Of a stretch of DNA of 64,000 nt, positions 24,434 through 37,708 are shown in pieces; the first letter of the stretch is position 1; each line of letters begins with the position of its first letter. The DNA is from Paramecium sonneborni (lineage: Eukaryota; Ciliophora; Oligohymenophorea; Peniculida; Parameciidae), in assembly GCA_905182985.1 (NCBI GenBank), contig CAJJDN010000033.1, positions 510,332 to 574,331 on the forward strand. Direction: 5' to 3'. Position numbers and translations under genes: made by a program. Under the pieces are notes generated by a model. That model was not told the DNA's origin. It saw only the letters and a list, made by a program, of their open reading frames with translations, and searched no databases.

Positions 24434-24938
24434 ATGACACATAGTTATGGTTTGAAGAAGGGTACAAGAAGCAAATTTGCAAAGCCTTTTAGAGGTCATG
24501 GAAATATTTCAATTCGCAAGACCCTTTAAACATTTAGAAGAGGTAAGAATTTCAAGCAATAAATTAAAAGGTGATTTTGTTGATATATTGGTTGATGGTG
24601 CTTAACATAAAGGTGTTCCCTTTTAATATTATCATGGTAGAACTGCAAGAGTATTCAATGTAAATCCAAGAGGAATTGGTGTCTCTTTGTAAAGAAGAGT
24701 GAGAGGAAGATATGTAGAGAAACGTTTCCATGTTAGAGCTGATCATTTAAGACCATCAAAATGCAGATAAGAGTTTGTTAAGAGAGTTTAAGAAAATGAT
24801 AAGAGAAAGACTGAAGCAAAGAAAAATAAATAAGTTATTTCAACTAAACGATAACCAGTATAACCAAGAGAAGCTGTTGTTGTTATTCCTAAATAAACAA
24901 CTTTCTAACATCCGAAGGCATTTGTAGAAATTATTTGA
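24434..24938 (+). CDS. RPL21: 60S ribosomal protein eL21
   Basis: One 28-nt intron (24543-24570) leaves 158 residues, the usual eL21 length. It starts MTHSYGLKKGTRSKFAKPF, then GHGNISIRKTLQTFRRGDFV, GAQHKGVPFQYYHGRTARVF, and VEKRFHVRADHLRPSKCRQE followed by FVKRVQENDKRK, all in the order seen in eukaryotic L21. It is a basic component of the large ribosomal subunit near the 5S rRNA/central protuberance. The stop codon of the preceding coiled-coil gene lies at most 82 bp upstream, so the promoter must be very compact or overlap that gene. Confidence 0.95.
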
Positions 24939-25031
24939 TAAATCATAATAAATCAGTATATTAAAATGAACAAAAATTAATTATTCTATAATTTGGTATT
25001 ATGTAATTAATGTTTACTTGATACATCACAA

Positions 25032-26666
25032 TCATTTTTCTTACTATTATTAAGGTCCATCAAAATCATCTTCGTCTTCCTTTCTTCTATAATAATAAGT
25101 TTCTAGATTTTTTTTATTAATCTAAATTAATAATAAGTTTATATACCTTCTTTAATTTTTCAGGAGGGAAGATTCTTAACAATCTCCAAGCCAAATCCAA
25201 TGATTTGAAAATAGATCTAACTTCATAAGCTCCTTGACTGATGAAATTATTCTCAAATTTCTTCAAAAATTCTAAATACAAAAGATCTTCAGCAGATAAG
25301 GCTTCTTCTCCTACAACTGCCTTCATTGCTGCAGTATCCTTACCAATAGCATAATTAGCGTATAACTATAAATTTATTAATCATAAACTTACTTGATTTG
25401 AAACTTCAGGATGATCTTCTCTAGTCATTCCCTTACCAATAGCTGATTTCATCAATCTTGACAATGATGGTAAAACATTGATAGGAGGATATACTTATTT
25501 GTTATTAAGTTGTCTATCAATAAAAATTTATCCTTCAGTAATATATCCAGTAAGATCTGGGATTGGATGTGTAATATCATCATTAGGCATTGTTAAAATA
25601 GGAATTTAAGTGATTGATCCATTTTTACCTTAAACTCTACCTGCTCTCTCATAAATGGTTGAAAGATCTGTATATAAATAACCTGGAAAAGAACGTCTTC
25701 CTGGTACTTCTTCTCTAGCTGCAGATACTTCTCTTAATGAATCTGCATAAGCTGACATATCTGTTAAAATGACTAAGACATGCAATTCTTTTTCATATGC
25801 TAAATATTCTGCTGTTGTTAATGCTAATCTTGGTGTAATAATTCTTTCAATAGTTGGATCATTAGCTAAATTCATAAACAATACGACTCTTTCCATAGAT
25901 CCATTTTATTCAAAATCAGTTTAAAAGAATCTAGCTGTTTCCATATTAACACCCATAGCACCAAATACAACAGCAAAATTTTCATCAGAATGATCAAGAA
26001 CATCTTTTCCTTTTACTAATGATGCTTAACGCACAATTTAACTTAAATTTAATATATAAATAATACGCTCCTATTTCATTATGTGGTAAACCATTGGCAG
26101 AAAATAATGGAATCTTTTATCCTCTAGCAATTGAATTCATACAATCGATTGCTGAAATACCTGTTTGAATCATTTCTTAAGGATAAACTCTTGAAAATGG
26201 ATTAATTGGTTGTCCTTAAATGTCTAAAAATTCTTCTGCTAATACAGGGGGACCTTTATCAATTGGAACTCCTGATCCATTAAATGCTCTTCCAAGCATT
26301 TCTTCTGAGATTGGCATCTATAATGTTGAACCTGTAAATTCACAATGGGTATATAAATTATCAATTCCAGATGTTCCTTCAAAGATTTATACTACAGCTT
26401 TCTTTCCTGCTATTTCCAAAACTTAACTATAATTATTACATTTATCATTACCCTTTTCTTACTGAACCATCACCTAAACAAACATTAACAATTTCAGCAT
26501 ATCTTGGGAATTTCACATTGTCCAAAATAACCAATGGACCATCTACCTTAACAACTGTTCTATAATCAACTCTTGGTGTCACATTATAATTTCTTGAAGC
26601 TGCTGCTGCATTTAATCTAGCTGCTGCCACCTTCGCTATGTCATGGGCCTTATGATGATGACTCAT
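25032..26666 (-). CDS. VMA2: V-type proton ATPase subunit B
   Basis: Four introns (25, 25, 27 and 25 nt, one at 25122-25146) leave 510 residues in exact frame. Recognisable blocks: [20 protein letters not shown] at the N-terminus, [19 protein letters not shown] in the middle, [69 protein letters not shown], and [18 protein letters not shown]. This is the non-catalytic B subunit of the V1 sector, which with A subunits forms the ATP-driven ring that acidifies vacuoles and trichocyst or contractile-vacuole membranes. The C-terminus is short and acidic, as in other protist B subunits. Confidence 0.97.
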
Positions 26667-27221
26667 AATATAAAATAAAGATATTTATGGTTTTAAGAAT
26701 TTATAAACTAATATTAATATTCCCATTCATTCATTTATTCTCTCTTTCTCTTTTCTAATTTAAACATTCTCTTTCTCTTTTATAAACATTTACTATATTC
26801 TCATCAAATCTTATTTTTCCATTTTAACATCCAACCTATATATCGTATTATATTTTATAAGATTTATCAATAATTCATTTATTTCATTTATATTATTAAT
26901 ACTTATCTCTCTCTTAAGAATTAAATTTGAACTTAAATTCTAAATATGATAATTATTTGAGTTTCCAACAATTATTGTATAAATGCAACCTATCTCCTAC
27001 TCTTCTTATCAAGTATCTTGGCTTTATAAATTCCTATTCTAAGACAAAACCTTTAATTATTTTTGTAATATAATCTTTTTACACTTGAGATTATCTCAAT
27101 TTTTTATTGAATATTTATTAATCATAAAGATAAAAAATACAATTAAAACCTTTTTAAATTAGTTTATAGAATATGATGATTAATTCAAAAATTTATTATC
27201 AATAATTGATATTTGTTTTAT
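26667..27221. other. Intergenic stretch, no supported gene
   Basis: About 555 bp upstream of the V-ATPase B gene. It has CT-rich runs (TCTCTTTCTC-type, around 26735-26790) close to the start codon that may be part of its promoter on the minus strand. No gene was recognised. Confidence 0.45.
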
Positions 27222-27648
27222 TCAGTTTAAAAGTGATTCAATTTTTATTTTGTCAACTTCAGTTAATGCAGATGTATAATCGGATATTCTGGCATGAGTT
27301 GGAGATCCTTCTATCCTTTTTTCAAGTATATCAATTTTAGTTTTCATTTGAATGTTTTCCTTAATCATAACAGAATTTTCGTTTACAAGTTTTTTCTAAT
27401 CTTAAAGATAAATGATTACATTTTAATCTTTAAGAATTTTGATGGTTCTTTATAATTAAAGTATTTCCAAATCCCTATCAAGAATTTATTTCTACATTTA
27501 CAGATATGATTATTTTGCAAAATTTTCTTTAAGCTAATTGAAATATAAAAGTACTTTTGATTAATTATTTGTCCTCTTCAACACTTTCAGCAACAGTAGT
27601 TTTTGTGCAACTTAATTTATCATTCTTAATATCTACAAACAAACTCAT
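27222..27648 (-). CDS. Small coiled-coil protein
   Basis: One 28-nt intron restores a 132-residue frame starting MSLFVDIKNDKLSC. After a short N-terminus it is a single charged helix (QKQILDRDLEILQLQRTIKI, KENIQMKTKIDILEKRI) ending in a region with SPTHARISDYTSAL. No family is recognised. The splice was chosen because only it links the start exon to the long helical frame. The ATG lies 11 bp from the divergent start at 27660, so one of the two genes may begin further in. Confidence 0.6.
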
Positions 27649-27659
27649 TTATTAATTTT

Positions 27660-27939
27660 ATGAATCATCCTGCTATATTGTAGAATTAAACTTAGATTCT
27701 TCACTTTACTTAAAATAACAATATTTACTACTTATGTATGCATTCTTAATTTAATATCTTAATAAGGAGTTCTTAAACACAAAGAAGAACCACTCAAGGG
27801 CTACCTTTTAGGAAGTGCAGGAGCTCTGATGATTGTTACAGGAGAATTCTTTCTTGTTTCAAAATGTTTTTACAATAAGGAAGTTGATTATCTATGGTAA
27901 ATGTTCTATGATGAAATAAACTTCTATTTACTTAAGTGA
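27660..27939 (+). CDS. Tiny single-pass membrane protein
   Basis: One 34-nt candidate intron gives 81 residues starting MNHPAILQN. The C-terminal half has a Gly-containing hydrophobic helix (GYLLGSAGALMIVTGEFFLV) followed by SKCFYNKEVDYLWQMFYDE. This resembles small organellar membrane subunits, but I cannot name one. The 3' splice site used (GAG) is unusual for Paramecium, and the closer TAAG acceptor would create a TGA. The second exon looks clearly protein-like; the first exon and start are less certain. Confidence 0.5.
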
Positions 27940-28063
27940 GTGGTAACATTAATTCAACAAGAAAAATTAATTTAATTATATATCAATAATCTGAATTGAG
28001 TTTAGAGGTAATTTATTCACAATTCAACTATTAAATATATACTTTATTGTTATTATAATTAGC

Positions 28064-31000
28064 TCATGTTTTTTCTTCTACATTTTTCGAGCTTTGATTA
28101 TTGAATTTATTAAAAGATTTGTTTATTCTTTTTGATCTAAGCTTTTCTTATAAACCTTATCGTTTACTTTACTTTAGTAGAATTCCTAATCGTTATTTCC
28201 TTAACATTTCTATCACACTTGTTACATTGAACATTGGAAAATAAAATTCATAATCTTACATTTTATCTATCTCAATTAATTAATTGTATCCAGCTTTTTA
28301 AAAATAATTTGCATCACCCTCATTCTCTGCTTAATTACCATTATTATTTTTTTATTTACTATCAAGTTATTATGAACCAAATGATCCACTCTATTATGCT
28401 ACAGTCTCCATTCTTAATAACTAATTTGATTATTTAATTTAATTTTAATTTTAAGAATAATTTTATTTTTAAGTGCTTCCTTACGTTATATTGTGTGAAT
28501 TATTTATTCCATATACCATTTATTCTTGTTAATATTTGCTATCACTTTTTCTATTTTATTATGGTTATGAATCATCATTGTACTAATTCTTTGAATGATT
28601 TTAATTCAATCCAAAACTTGTTTTTAATTTCGAAGCAAGGAAGATTGTTTTCATTTTTTCGAATGATTATATTCTTTTTCTTTAGTCTTAAGAATTATTG
28701 TCAATTTCTTAAGATTCTGATGATTCACTTTCTGATGATTTATTAGTTTTTTCATCCTCTGTTATTCCGAAGCCTAATTTTGTTAAATATTGGTCATTTA
28801 TTTAACTAAATAAAAATTATAAAATATTACTCTTCATTTAAGAATCCATAATTGAGAATAAGATCTAATCCTGAAGATAAAATATTATTACGAAAAGAAT
28901 CTAGATGTTTTTTTTTGACTTCCCTTTATCTCTCAAACTTAATTCTATTTTATTAATAATTTTGATTAGCTTTTCTTGCTATTTTATAGAGATTTGATTA
29001 AAAAAATACAAAAGGACAATCCAAGTACTTATGAGTCCATTTACAAATATCACAAGTTTTACCATAAGTTTTTTGGTATGTTAATTTTTCTCTTAATTAA
29101 TGAAATGCTTATCTACATTTTTCATTTTCTTGTATTACAGAAAGAAAATCATTTCTATCAATAAATGCAATTGATAAAAATGAAGTGGATTTAAAATAAA
29201 ATTAATAAGGAGAATTTAATATAAATTCTAACTCTCCAATAATTTCTCCTCTTTAATAGATTTTTTATAGTTTCCCAGTGAGATTATCTTTATCTCCTTT
29301 ATAGAGTGCTTCCAATCCTTTAGATACAAAATAACTATTAACTTAACCTTCTAAAATAAAAATTAATTTTGTAGCTGTATCATTAACATTTGCTATATCA
29401 TATCCTGGGGCATAAGTTGCTTATTTAGTTTTCTAACATAAATTATTTATTAATTCATCAGGTATATTATCCTTCAAAAAAGTGGATTTCAACAAAACCC
29501 TTTTATAAATATCAACCAAAACCTCTGACTTTAACTGTCCACTTAATTTATTAAGTACAGAATCATCCTATTCTTATAATTATTCATCAATCTAATGTTT
29601 GAATTCAAAATATTTTCTAACCTTCAAAGACAATTATAGATTCAATTACTTTTGTTTAATATATTGATTAACCTTTTTCATAGACCTTTTTAACAAAGCT
29701 TTCCTCTCTTCTAATGTTTTGATAATTTCACCAATTGTTGAAATGATATAACCAAAAACTCCACATAAAACCATTGCCACAATAATTACAAATAATCTTT
29801 CTATTGAAGTCTAAGGTACTATATCTCCATATCCTACAGTCAAAGTTGTTATCACACTCCAGTATAAGGATACTATATATCTATCATACCACTATTTTTC
29901 ATAATAATCATAAAAAATAAGCCAACTCTTTTCATCATTATAAGTTTCATATTCAATACGTCCTAATAAATGCCAGCCACAACTACACATATGTGCTACT
30001 AACACTAAAAAATATACTAATTTTATCATTTCTAACACAGCCTATACCTCTTCCTTAGCATTTAATAAATCTTACACATTTTAAATCATTGATCTCACTC
30101 TTGCTATTCTTAATAATAAAATAAATTGTATATATGGAACATCGAATTAAGCTAACACAAAAGGAATGGTTATCAATAAATCCCAACAAAAATTATTTTA
30201 AATGTAATGAAAGAATATCTCACTACGATTTGTATGTATTATACCTTGACTGTAATATGCAGTATTAAAATTTAACATTATCTCTATTATAAAGATATAA
30301 CTTGGTATTGTTTCAAAGAATAATATTGAAATTTAGCTTGATTTATCCAATTCAAAGCTTAAACTCATAGGAATATAAAAAATATTAATCACTATGAAAC
30401 AAACCACTATTGAATCCCAAATAATCTTAAAGCTGCTTTCTGGATATATAATTGCTATTCGATTTAAATATTGACAGACAAAATTCCAAAGAGCAACTAT
30501 AAAAGTTACAATTTTATTTATTATTAAACAAAGAATTTATTTTTCCTCTTTGTCTTTTCCTCTTTTAAAATTTTTGAAATCACCACCTTTATCACCTAAT
30601 TTCTCAAATATTTCTAAATTCATCAACTTAATTTTTAATTTATCAGCTTTTGTTTTTAATTAATATATAAATCTTGCAACATATTTTATTATTTTTAATC
30701 CTCCCTTCTTCCAAGTAGAATTTAAACTCTTGATTTATATAAAACAAATACCTTTCTTATATAATCAAACTAGAATTTAAACATAAACTTTCTTTATGAT
30801 GTTAAATTGTACCATTATCTTCTGGAGAAATAACTCTAACTGTAGGAATTATAGAGCTTCTAGATTAAACCAATTCAATAAAATGCATATTTCGACTAAT
30901 TTATTTTAATGAATATTAATTCTTACTTATCTTAACTAGAATTGTCATCCTATTCAACCAAAGAATTTTGCTTATATGTTAATTAAATATGAGATTCATT

Positions 31001-31075
31001 TTCTGAACTGAAAATTTGTCTCTTTGTATTAACAAGCGTATTTGCATCATTATCGCAACATTTATCTGTAAGCAT
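28064..31075 (-). CDS. Voltage/cyclic-nucleotide-type potassium channel
   Basis: Three introns (31, 25 and 25 nt) leave 976 residues in exact frame. Six TM segments lie at about 180-460, with a modest S4 (LLRIARVRSMIQNVQ) and a pore TTLTVGYGDIVPQTS, whose GYG makes it K+ selective. S6 is followed by a C-linker and a cyclic-nucleotide-binding fold (PGYDIANVNDTATKLIFILE, RGEIIGELEFILN), placing it in the KCNH/CNG-like group common in ciliates. The final ~250 residues are a polar Ser/Asn/Gln-rich tail. In the binding fold the usual phosphate-contacting Arg is not obvious, so ligand gating is uncertain. It would sit in the plasma or ciliary membrane. Confidence 0.9.
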
Positions 31076-31333
31076 TTGTTTTATACTAATTTATTAAATA
31101 TTTAGAATGAAAATTGTATGACTTTAATAATAACAAAATTTGTTGATTTCATAAAGAATAAACTACCATAAATGTTAAGTATTTACCTTTATTTTCATTC
31201 TTGTTATATTTATGACATCCAACAAATATGAATAATTACATAAGATAAAAAATTTTATTATTATTTCAGTGATTGTAAATTAACCAATAGCAATAAATTA
31301 AAGAATAATCTAAAACTCAATTATTCTAAAAAA

Positions 31334-34300
31334 ATGACAAAATGGCATTAAATATGTAATTTAGTTAAAAAAAACTTATTAATCAGTCAGAGAAACAAGG
31401 AGTTCCTGATTGAATCAATTTTACCAATTATTGTAGCATTTATACTATCACTGAAAGGTATGTTAGTAAATGATAGAATTAGTTTAGATAAAAGGAATTT
31501 ATTAATTGATGCCTTTACTTTATAGCTTGGCATTGACATTAACTCAAAGATCTATGCTAATTAAAATGGTAGAGGAAAAAAGCAAGAAGTATAAAAAATA
31601 TCAAAAAGTAATTAAATGAGTAATTTTGTGATTAGATTATGGGTATGAATGATAATTCATATCTAATTGGTTGGATAATTACTGGATATATAAAAATTGG
31701 GATAGTATAATAATGATTAATTTTAGTCTTTATTAGTTTTTGAGTTATGCTGGTACATCAGTAATATGATATTTTAAATAGAATGGGATGAAGAATTTCA
31801 GGTTTCATTTATATCTATGTTGTTGTCTTACATTTTATTTGCATTTGCAGTATATGAGAATATAAATATTATAGGCAATAAATTAAAATTTTTTTCTATC
31901 TAGTTTATTTAATGAGACTAAAGTTGCAATTTAAATGTTAACATTTATCTAGATTGCTTTTACTTTCAATATATATTTTTCTTTATTAGAGAATGTGGCA
32001 AATAATATTATATTCTATGTTATAATAACATTAATAAGTCCATAATGTGGAATAGCCTTTTCTTATATTTCATCAATGAATAGTTAAAACGTAAACAATA
32101 TATCAAGAATTTATGAATTTCCTTTTAAAATCATAAGTAATACTTATTCAGTATAGATTGCTGGATTATAATTAGGAGTATAATTGATTATATATTTTTT
32201 ATTGTTCTTATATTGCGAATAAGTTATTCCTACTGAGAATGGAATAGCAAAACATCCTTTGTTTATTTTTGGAATATAATAAAAAAATAGAGTATAAGTT
32301 ATGGTTAATAATGAAGCAAGATTGAATGTAAATAACAGTGAAACTTTTTAAAGTTCTGCAATATATGCAGAAGATAACAAAATGAATGAATAACCAAGTA
32401 TAATAATCTAAAATCTATTAAAAAAATTTGGAGAGCTAAATGCTATAAATAATCTAAGTCTTTAATTTTATGAATAATAAATTTTTTGTTTGCTTGGACA
32501 TAATGGAGCAGGTAAAAGTACTACAATAAATTTATTATCAGGGATGATTCAAAAAACATCAGGATAAATAATTATGTATGGAATGAATTTAGATAATTAA
32601 TTATCAGAAATTAGATAATTATAAGGGTTATTCATTTAAAAGGATTGTTTATATAATGATTTAACAGTGAAAGAACATTTACAATATATAAGTGGAATTA
32701 AAGGTAGAATAAACAAAGAAGAAATGATTCTAATAATGAAGTAAACTGAATTAATAGATGAATAAAATAAAAAAGTAAAAGAATTATCAGGAGGTTCAAA
32801 AAGAAAATTATCTATAGCAATGACTTTGGTAGGAGATTCTAAAATAATATTATTAGATGAACCTACATCAGGATTGGATACATATACAAAAAGATCAATA
32901 TGGGATATATTGAAAAGAATAAAAGAAAATAAAAGAACAATTATTTTAACCACTCATCATCTTGAAGAAGTAGAAATACTTGCTAATAGAATTGGAATCA
33001 TGTCACAAGGTTAATTATTAGCAGTAGGGTCTTTAGACTATATAAAAAGAAAATTTGGGGTAGGTTACAATTTAAAATTATCTTTTGAAAATTTAAATAT
33101 AAGAAATCTAATTATAGAAAATGTTTAAAAAAAAATTCCGAATTGCTTTTTAGAAACTAAGTATTCTAATAATAATAAACTTGTATTTAACATTCCATTT
33201 TCTTTAAAAGGTAAATTAAGTGACTTATTTTATAAATTGGAAGCTTTAGATGTCTAGATAGGATTAGAGATGAAAACTTTAGAAGATGTATATGTAAAGA
33301 TAGAATTTGAAGATGATATAAAAATAGGAATATATGATAGTCAATTAAATGATGTTAGGAATAGTGAATTAAAAATTATAGAATTAAATAATGAAGAACA
33401 AAAAGAATTTTAAAAATAGTATTAAGATATTATTGAAAAAGATGAAATTACTGATATTAACAATCAAGTCTAATTATTTCAAGATGAAAAATCTTTATTT
33501 TTAGATGTACCATAATGTTTATAGAATAAATCTACTTATAAACTGGCTTCACAAATATTAGCAATTTTCTTACGAAGATATTATACGTTTATAAGAACAA
33601 ATGATAATTACTTTTCTATTATTATTGCTATGCAAACTTTTATTTTAGGAATATCTTTAGTAGCTGGGATTAATTTTGACCCAAATATATACATTAAGAA
33701 TTATGAAGAAATTGTTGAATTTTACAAGATTTCATAAATAGCTAGTTTTAGTATTTTAGCATTTTGTATTAATGCAACAATCTACATATCATAACCAGTC
33801 TTAGAAAAAGAAACTTATTTAAAATAAATATTAATTGGTATGGGATGTAGATCATTCACTTATTGGTTTGGTACTTTTATTTTTGACTATTTAATTTATA
33901 TCTGTTTTGTAGCATTCTTTTATATCATTTCAGCTATATTTAAATTAGATATCGCTTTTAAATATTTGTAAACAGGATTATCATGTTATATACTCTTTGG
34001 TTTCAATTATATTCTCTTCGCTTATCTGATGGGATATTTATATAAGTCATTTAAAAAAGCATTAAAATTTTATTCAATATTTTGTTTCTTTGCTCATATT
34101 GTTCTACCATATATTTTGATTACTTTTTTAGACTACTTTTATCAAAAATTCAATAATTAAATAGCCTTTATCTTAATATATATAATTTAATTGCTATTCT
34201 TATTAGTTTCTCCATTTTATACCTTTTTCGAAGCATTAAAATTTTTATCCGATAATTTAGACTAAATATATGAATCTTATCTTTACTCAACTCCTTAATT

Positions 34301-35534
34301 AATTTAAAGAACCTATATATTCTAATTATTTATGTTAGGATAAATAATTATTCAAATTTACATACTTTATTTGATAGAATAAAAAGGCTTTTCATAATCA
34401 TAAGGTAATTATAATACGTAATTAATTTAAACTGATCAATTAGAATAAGAAGTTATTGATGAAAAAATAAGAATAGAAAACTCTAATAAATAAGATCCAA
34501 TAGTTTGCAAGAATTTAGAAAAAGAATATATATAAAATAAACCAACATTATAATAATTAACTTTCGGTGTAAAGAAAGGAGAGATATTTGGAATTGTTGG
34601 TCCCAATGGATCAGGAAAATCTACACTGATGAATATTTTTACTGGAATCAATTCTCCTTCAAAAGGGCTGATTCTAATTAATGGAGTTGAACTTAATCAA
34701 AGAAATAAAAAAATTATGTAACATGTAGGAATTTGTCCATAATTCAATTGTCTTTGGTAAAATTTAACACCTTTAGAACATTTATAACTTTTTGGAAGAA
34801 TTAAAGGGTTATCAGGTAAAGATCTAAAATCAACTGTTAAATATTTTATAAAAACTATGTAATTAGATTAATTTTCTAATACAAAAGTTGGACAATTACG
34901 AGGAGAAAATAAGAGAAAACTTTGTATTGCAGATGCTTTAATAGGGGGAAGTGATATTATATTTTTGGATGAACCAAGTAAAGGAATTGATCCTATTTCT
35001 AGGAGATTTCTTTTCAATATAATTTTAAGAAATATTTCAATTAGAAATTGTTCAGTTATTATGACTACTAACACTATTGAAGAAGCTGAAAGTTTTAGTC
35101 ATAGAATGGGAATTATGATAGCTGGTTAATTTAAATGTTTAGGATCTCCATAGTATCTTAGATAGTATAATATTATTAATAAATTTAGAAAATATAGTAA
35201 AGGATATCAGATACAGATTAAACATAATAATCTGAATTCTGATTAGATTTAAGAAATAGCTATGATTGTTGTTAAAATGTTTCCAAAATCATCAAGAATG
35301 GAAGATAAAAGAACTGGATTTATAATATTTTAGTTTGAAGATGAAGAATTCAGTTTTTTTAAAACATATTAATTTTTTGAAAAACTAATAAATGAAAAAA
35401 TAATTGAAGATTTTCAAATTACTTAAAAGTAAATAAATAATTTACTATTAATTAGTTCACTTGAAAATAAATTTATTCATTTGAGTAAGATTTAATAAGA
35501 GATTAATAAAATACAGCGCTTAATATTTGATTGA
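31334..35534 (+). CDS. ABCA-type full ABC transporter
   Basis: Four introns (25, 28, 22 and 25 nt), all in the first TM domain, leave 1,366 residues. Order: TM domain 1, NBD1, TM domain 2, NBD2. NBD1 has Walker A GHNGAGKST, signature LSGGSKRKLSIA, Walker B IILLDEPTSGLD and H-loop TTHHLEE. NBD2 has Walker A GPNGSGKST and Walker B IIFLDEPSKGID, but its signature reads LRGENKRK and the H-loop His is Asn (TTNTIEEAE). QKIMGMNDNSYLIGW after the first extracellular loop is typical of ABCA lipid transporters. The regulatory region after NBD1 is acidic. The second ATP site is probably impaired. Confidence 0.92.
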
Positions 35535-35610
35535 AAATTATGTTTATTTTTATTGTAATATATGATAAATTGAACAAAAAAAGAAAAATGAATTAAAAAA
35601 CTCATAGAAA

Positions 35611-37708
35611 TCATTTAAGTATTTTTTTGATTTCTTCTCTTAACACATCTGGACTTAATAGTAATTACTGTTATTGTAATTTTTAATTCTTGGTGATTTA
35701 CTCAATCAAGGATTTTGATAATTATAACGATTTAGTTTATATATTGAAAACTATAATTTAATTATAATTAAGCAACAAAAGCAACATAACAGATAATTAT
35801 GTTAAAAAATTATCTTAAGGATTATTATTTAAATAATCTACAAGAGTATTAATAATGTTCTTTAATATTTTAGCATCTTATGGTGTATAAAGTTATTCTC
35901 TAACATTATTAAGAGTAATTTTATGTTGATTTAATAGAGAATCAATATCTTATTTAATATTTATATGATTAGGAATGAGATCAAATTATATTTGAATAAT
36001 CTTCAATAATTAAAGGATATAATTTTTTTATTAAGTTATTGGTGATAAGGCATTATCTTAAAAGTGATTACTAAAAGTTCTTTTTAATCTTAAATTTGAA
36101 TTTGTATTAAAATAACCATTTGCTATAATTTGATTAATTGGTTCCTTGTTTTTTTCTTCAATTTAAAATTCATTGACTTTAATGATATTGGATGAATTTT
36201 CTTAATCGTGAGTGTATCTATTGGATGTATTGGTAGAATTAGATTATAAATTACTTGGTGTTCTAAAAGAATCATTATTATTATTATTAGTAGAATATTT
36301 TTTATTAGGAATAGGAGGAGTATGGGCATTTTCTAAGAATTTAATCAGTTCAATTCTTTAGGTAGTAAATTTAACAAAGGAACTATTTCGATCTCTTTCA
36401 GATTCTTAAGTTTAAGCAGTAATATTTCTTTAAGGAGTAATTTTACGATTATCTGGTTATAGATATGAGATTTTAGTTTTAGTATAAATTTTAGGTTTCT
36501 ATTTATCATTAGATTTATCAACATCATTATTTGTAGTTGCATTACTCATACTTCTATTATGTCTGCTAACAAAATGATAAGTTCCCATACTTTCAGTTCT
36601 TTACTTAACTCTTTAATGAGGTTTGATTTCTATAAAACTAAGATTTTATTTTATTTAAGTTGATTGTTATTATTAACTTTGATATTAGCATTATTAAGTA
36701 TTTTTTTAAATAACTGGTAAAATATGATTAATTTCAGGTAGAGTAGTTTATTCTTACATTCCTACTAATGAAAAGAGTTCATCCCATGAAATTCTCCTAT
36801 CTTCATTAATCTATAGACATCCTTTAATAATTCTAATGGTTAGTTCTGATACTTTTGGATATGGTGGAAATTCTAAAGGCTATAGAGGAATACAATTGAA
36901 AATGTACTTTTGTATCTAATTTAGCCATTAATTCAACAAGGTTTTGAGAATGCCAAGGAGTGATACCATAAATTAATTCATAAAATATTAGCCCTAAAGA
37001 CCAAATGTCACATTTAGATGTGTAGGATAATCTTTTCAGAATTTATGGACTCATATAAAGAGGTGTACCTACTAATGAATTCATTATGGTATCAATATGA
37101 GAATCCACTTATTTTGCAAATCCAAAATCTGTAATTTTGAATATGCCATCTTATATCATGATATTAGCAGGTTTTATATCTCTATGGATTATTCCTATTT
37201 TTAATAATGCTTTGATTCCATGTAACAAATCCTTTAAAACATTAATTGCATCATTTTCTGGAATTTATCTAAAATATTTAATTTTATCATACTTTCTCCT
37301 TTTTAGATATTCTCTTAAATCACCACCATTACAAAATTCTGTTACTATGTATGTATTATTCACACTTTATAAAACATCAATCAATCTAACAATATTTTTA
37401 TCTTCAATCAATTTCATTATCTCTATTTCTGATGCTATCAATTAACTAGCATAATCTGTTTGTAATATTTTCTTGTCTACTATCTTTAATGCCACAATCT
37501 TATCTTTTTATAATTTATATTATAAATTACTATCTATGATATTTCTACCAGCATAAACTGTACCATACGCACCTTTTCCTAATTTTGCTTTAAAACTAAA
37601 TTGATAATTCTGAATTTTCTTATCTGGAGGGTATTGTAAAAATTACATTTTGAATTTCAAAAATTATTTAATAACAACGAATTGCAATTTGCGCAATTCA
37701 TTATTCAT
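35611..37708 (-). CDS. ULK/ATG1-like Ser/Thr protein kinase
   Basis: One 28-nt intron leaves 689 residues. The kinase domain occupies about 20-300: Gly loop [89 protein letters not shown]. Overall it is closest to ULK/ATG1-type kinases. The APE motif reads SPQ, with Gln encoded by TAA. The second half is a long Asn/Ser/Gln-rich region ending in a helical segment (KSLIEQITKNQKLQQQ). The two genes that flank it are convergent ABCA (76 bp away) and the jacalin gene. The start was set at the first in-frame ATG. Confidence 0.9.

Noticed and set aside
24564..24746. Minus-strand Ser-rich ORF
   Set aside because: Antisense to eL21, which is unambiguous.
28234..28746. Plus-strand hydrophobic open frames that look like membrane proteins
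   Set aside because: They are antisense to the Ser/Asn/Gln-rich tail of the K+ channel, which reads continuously on the minus strand.
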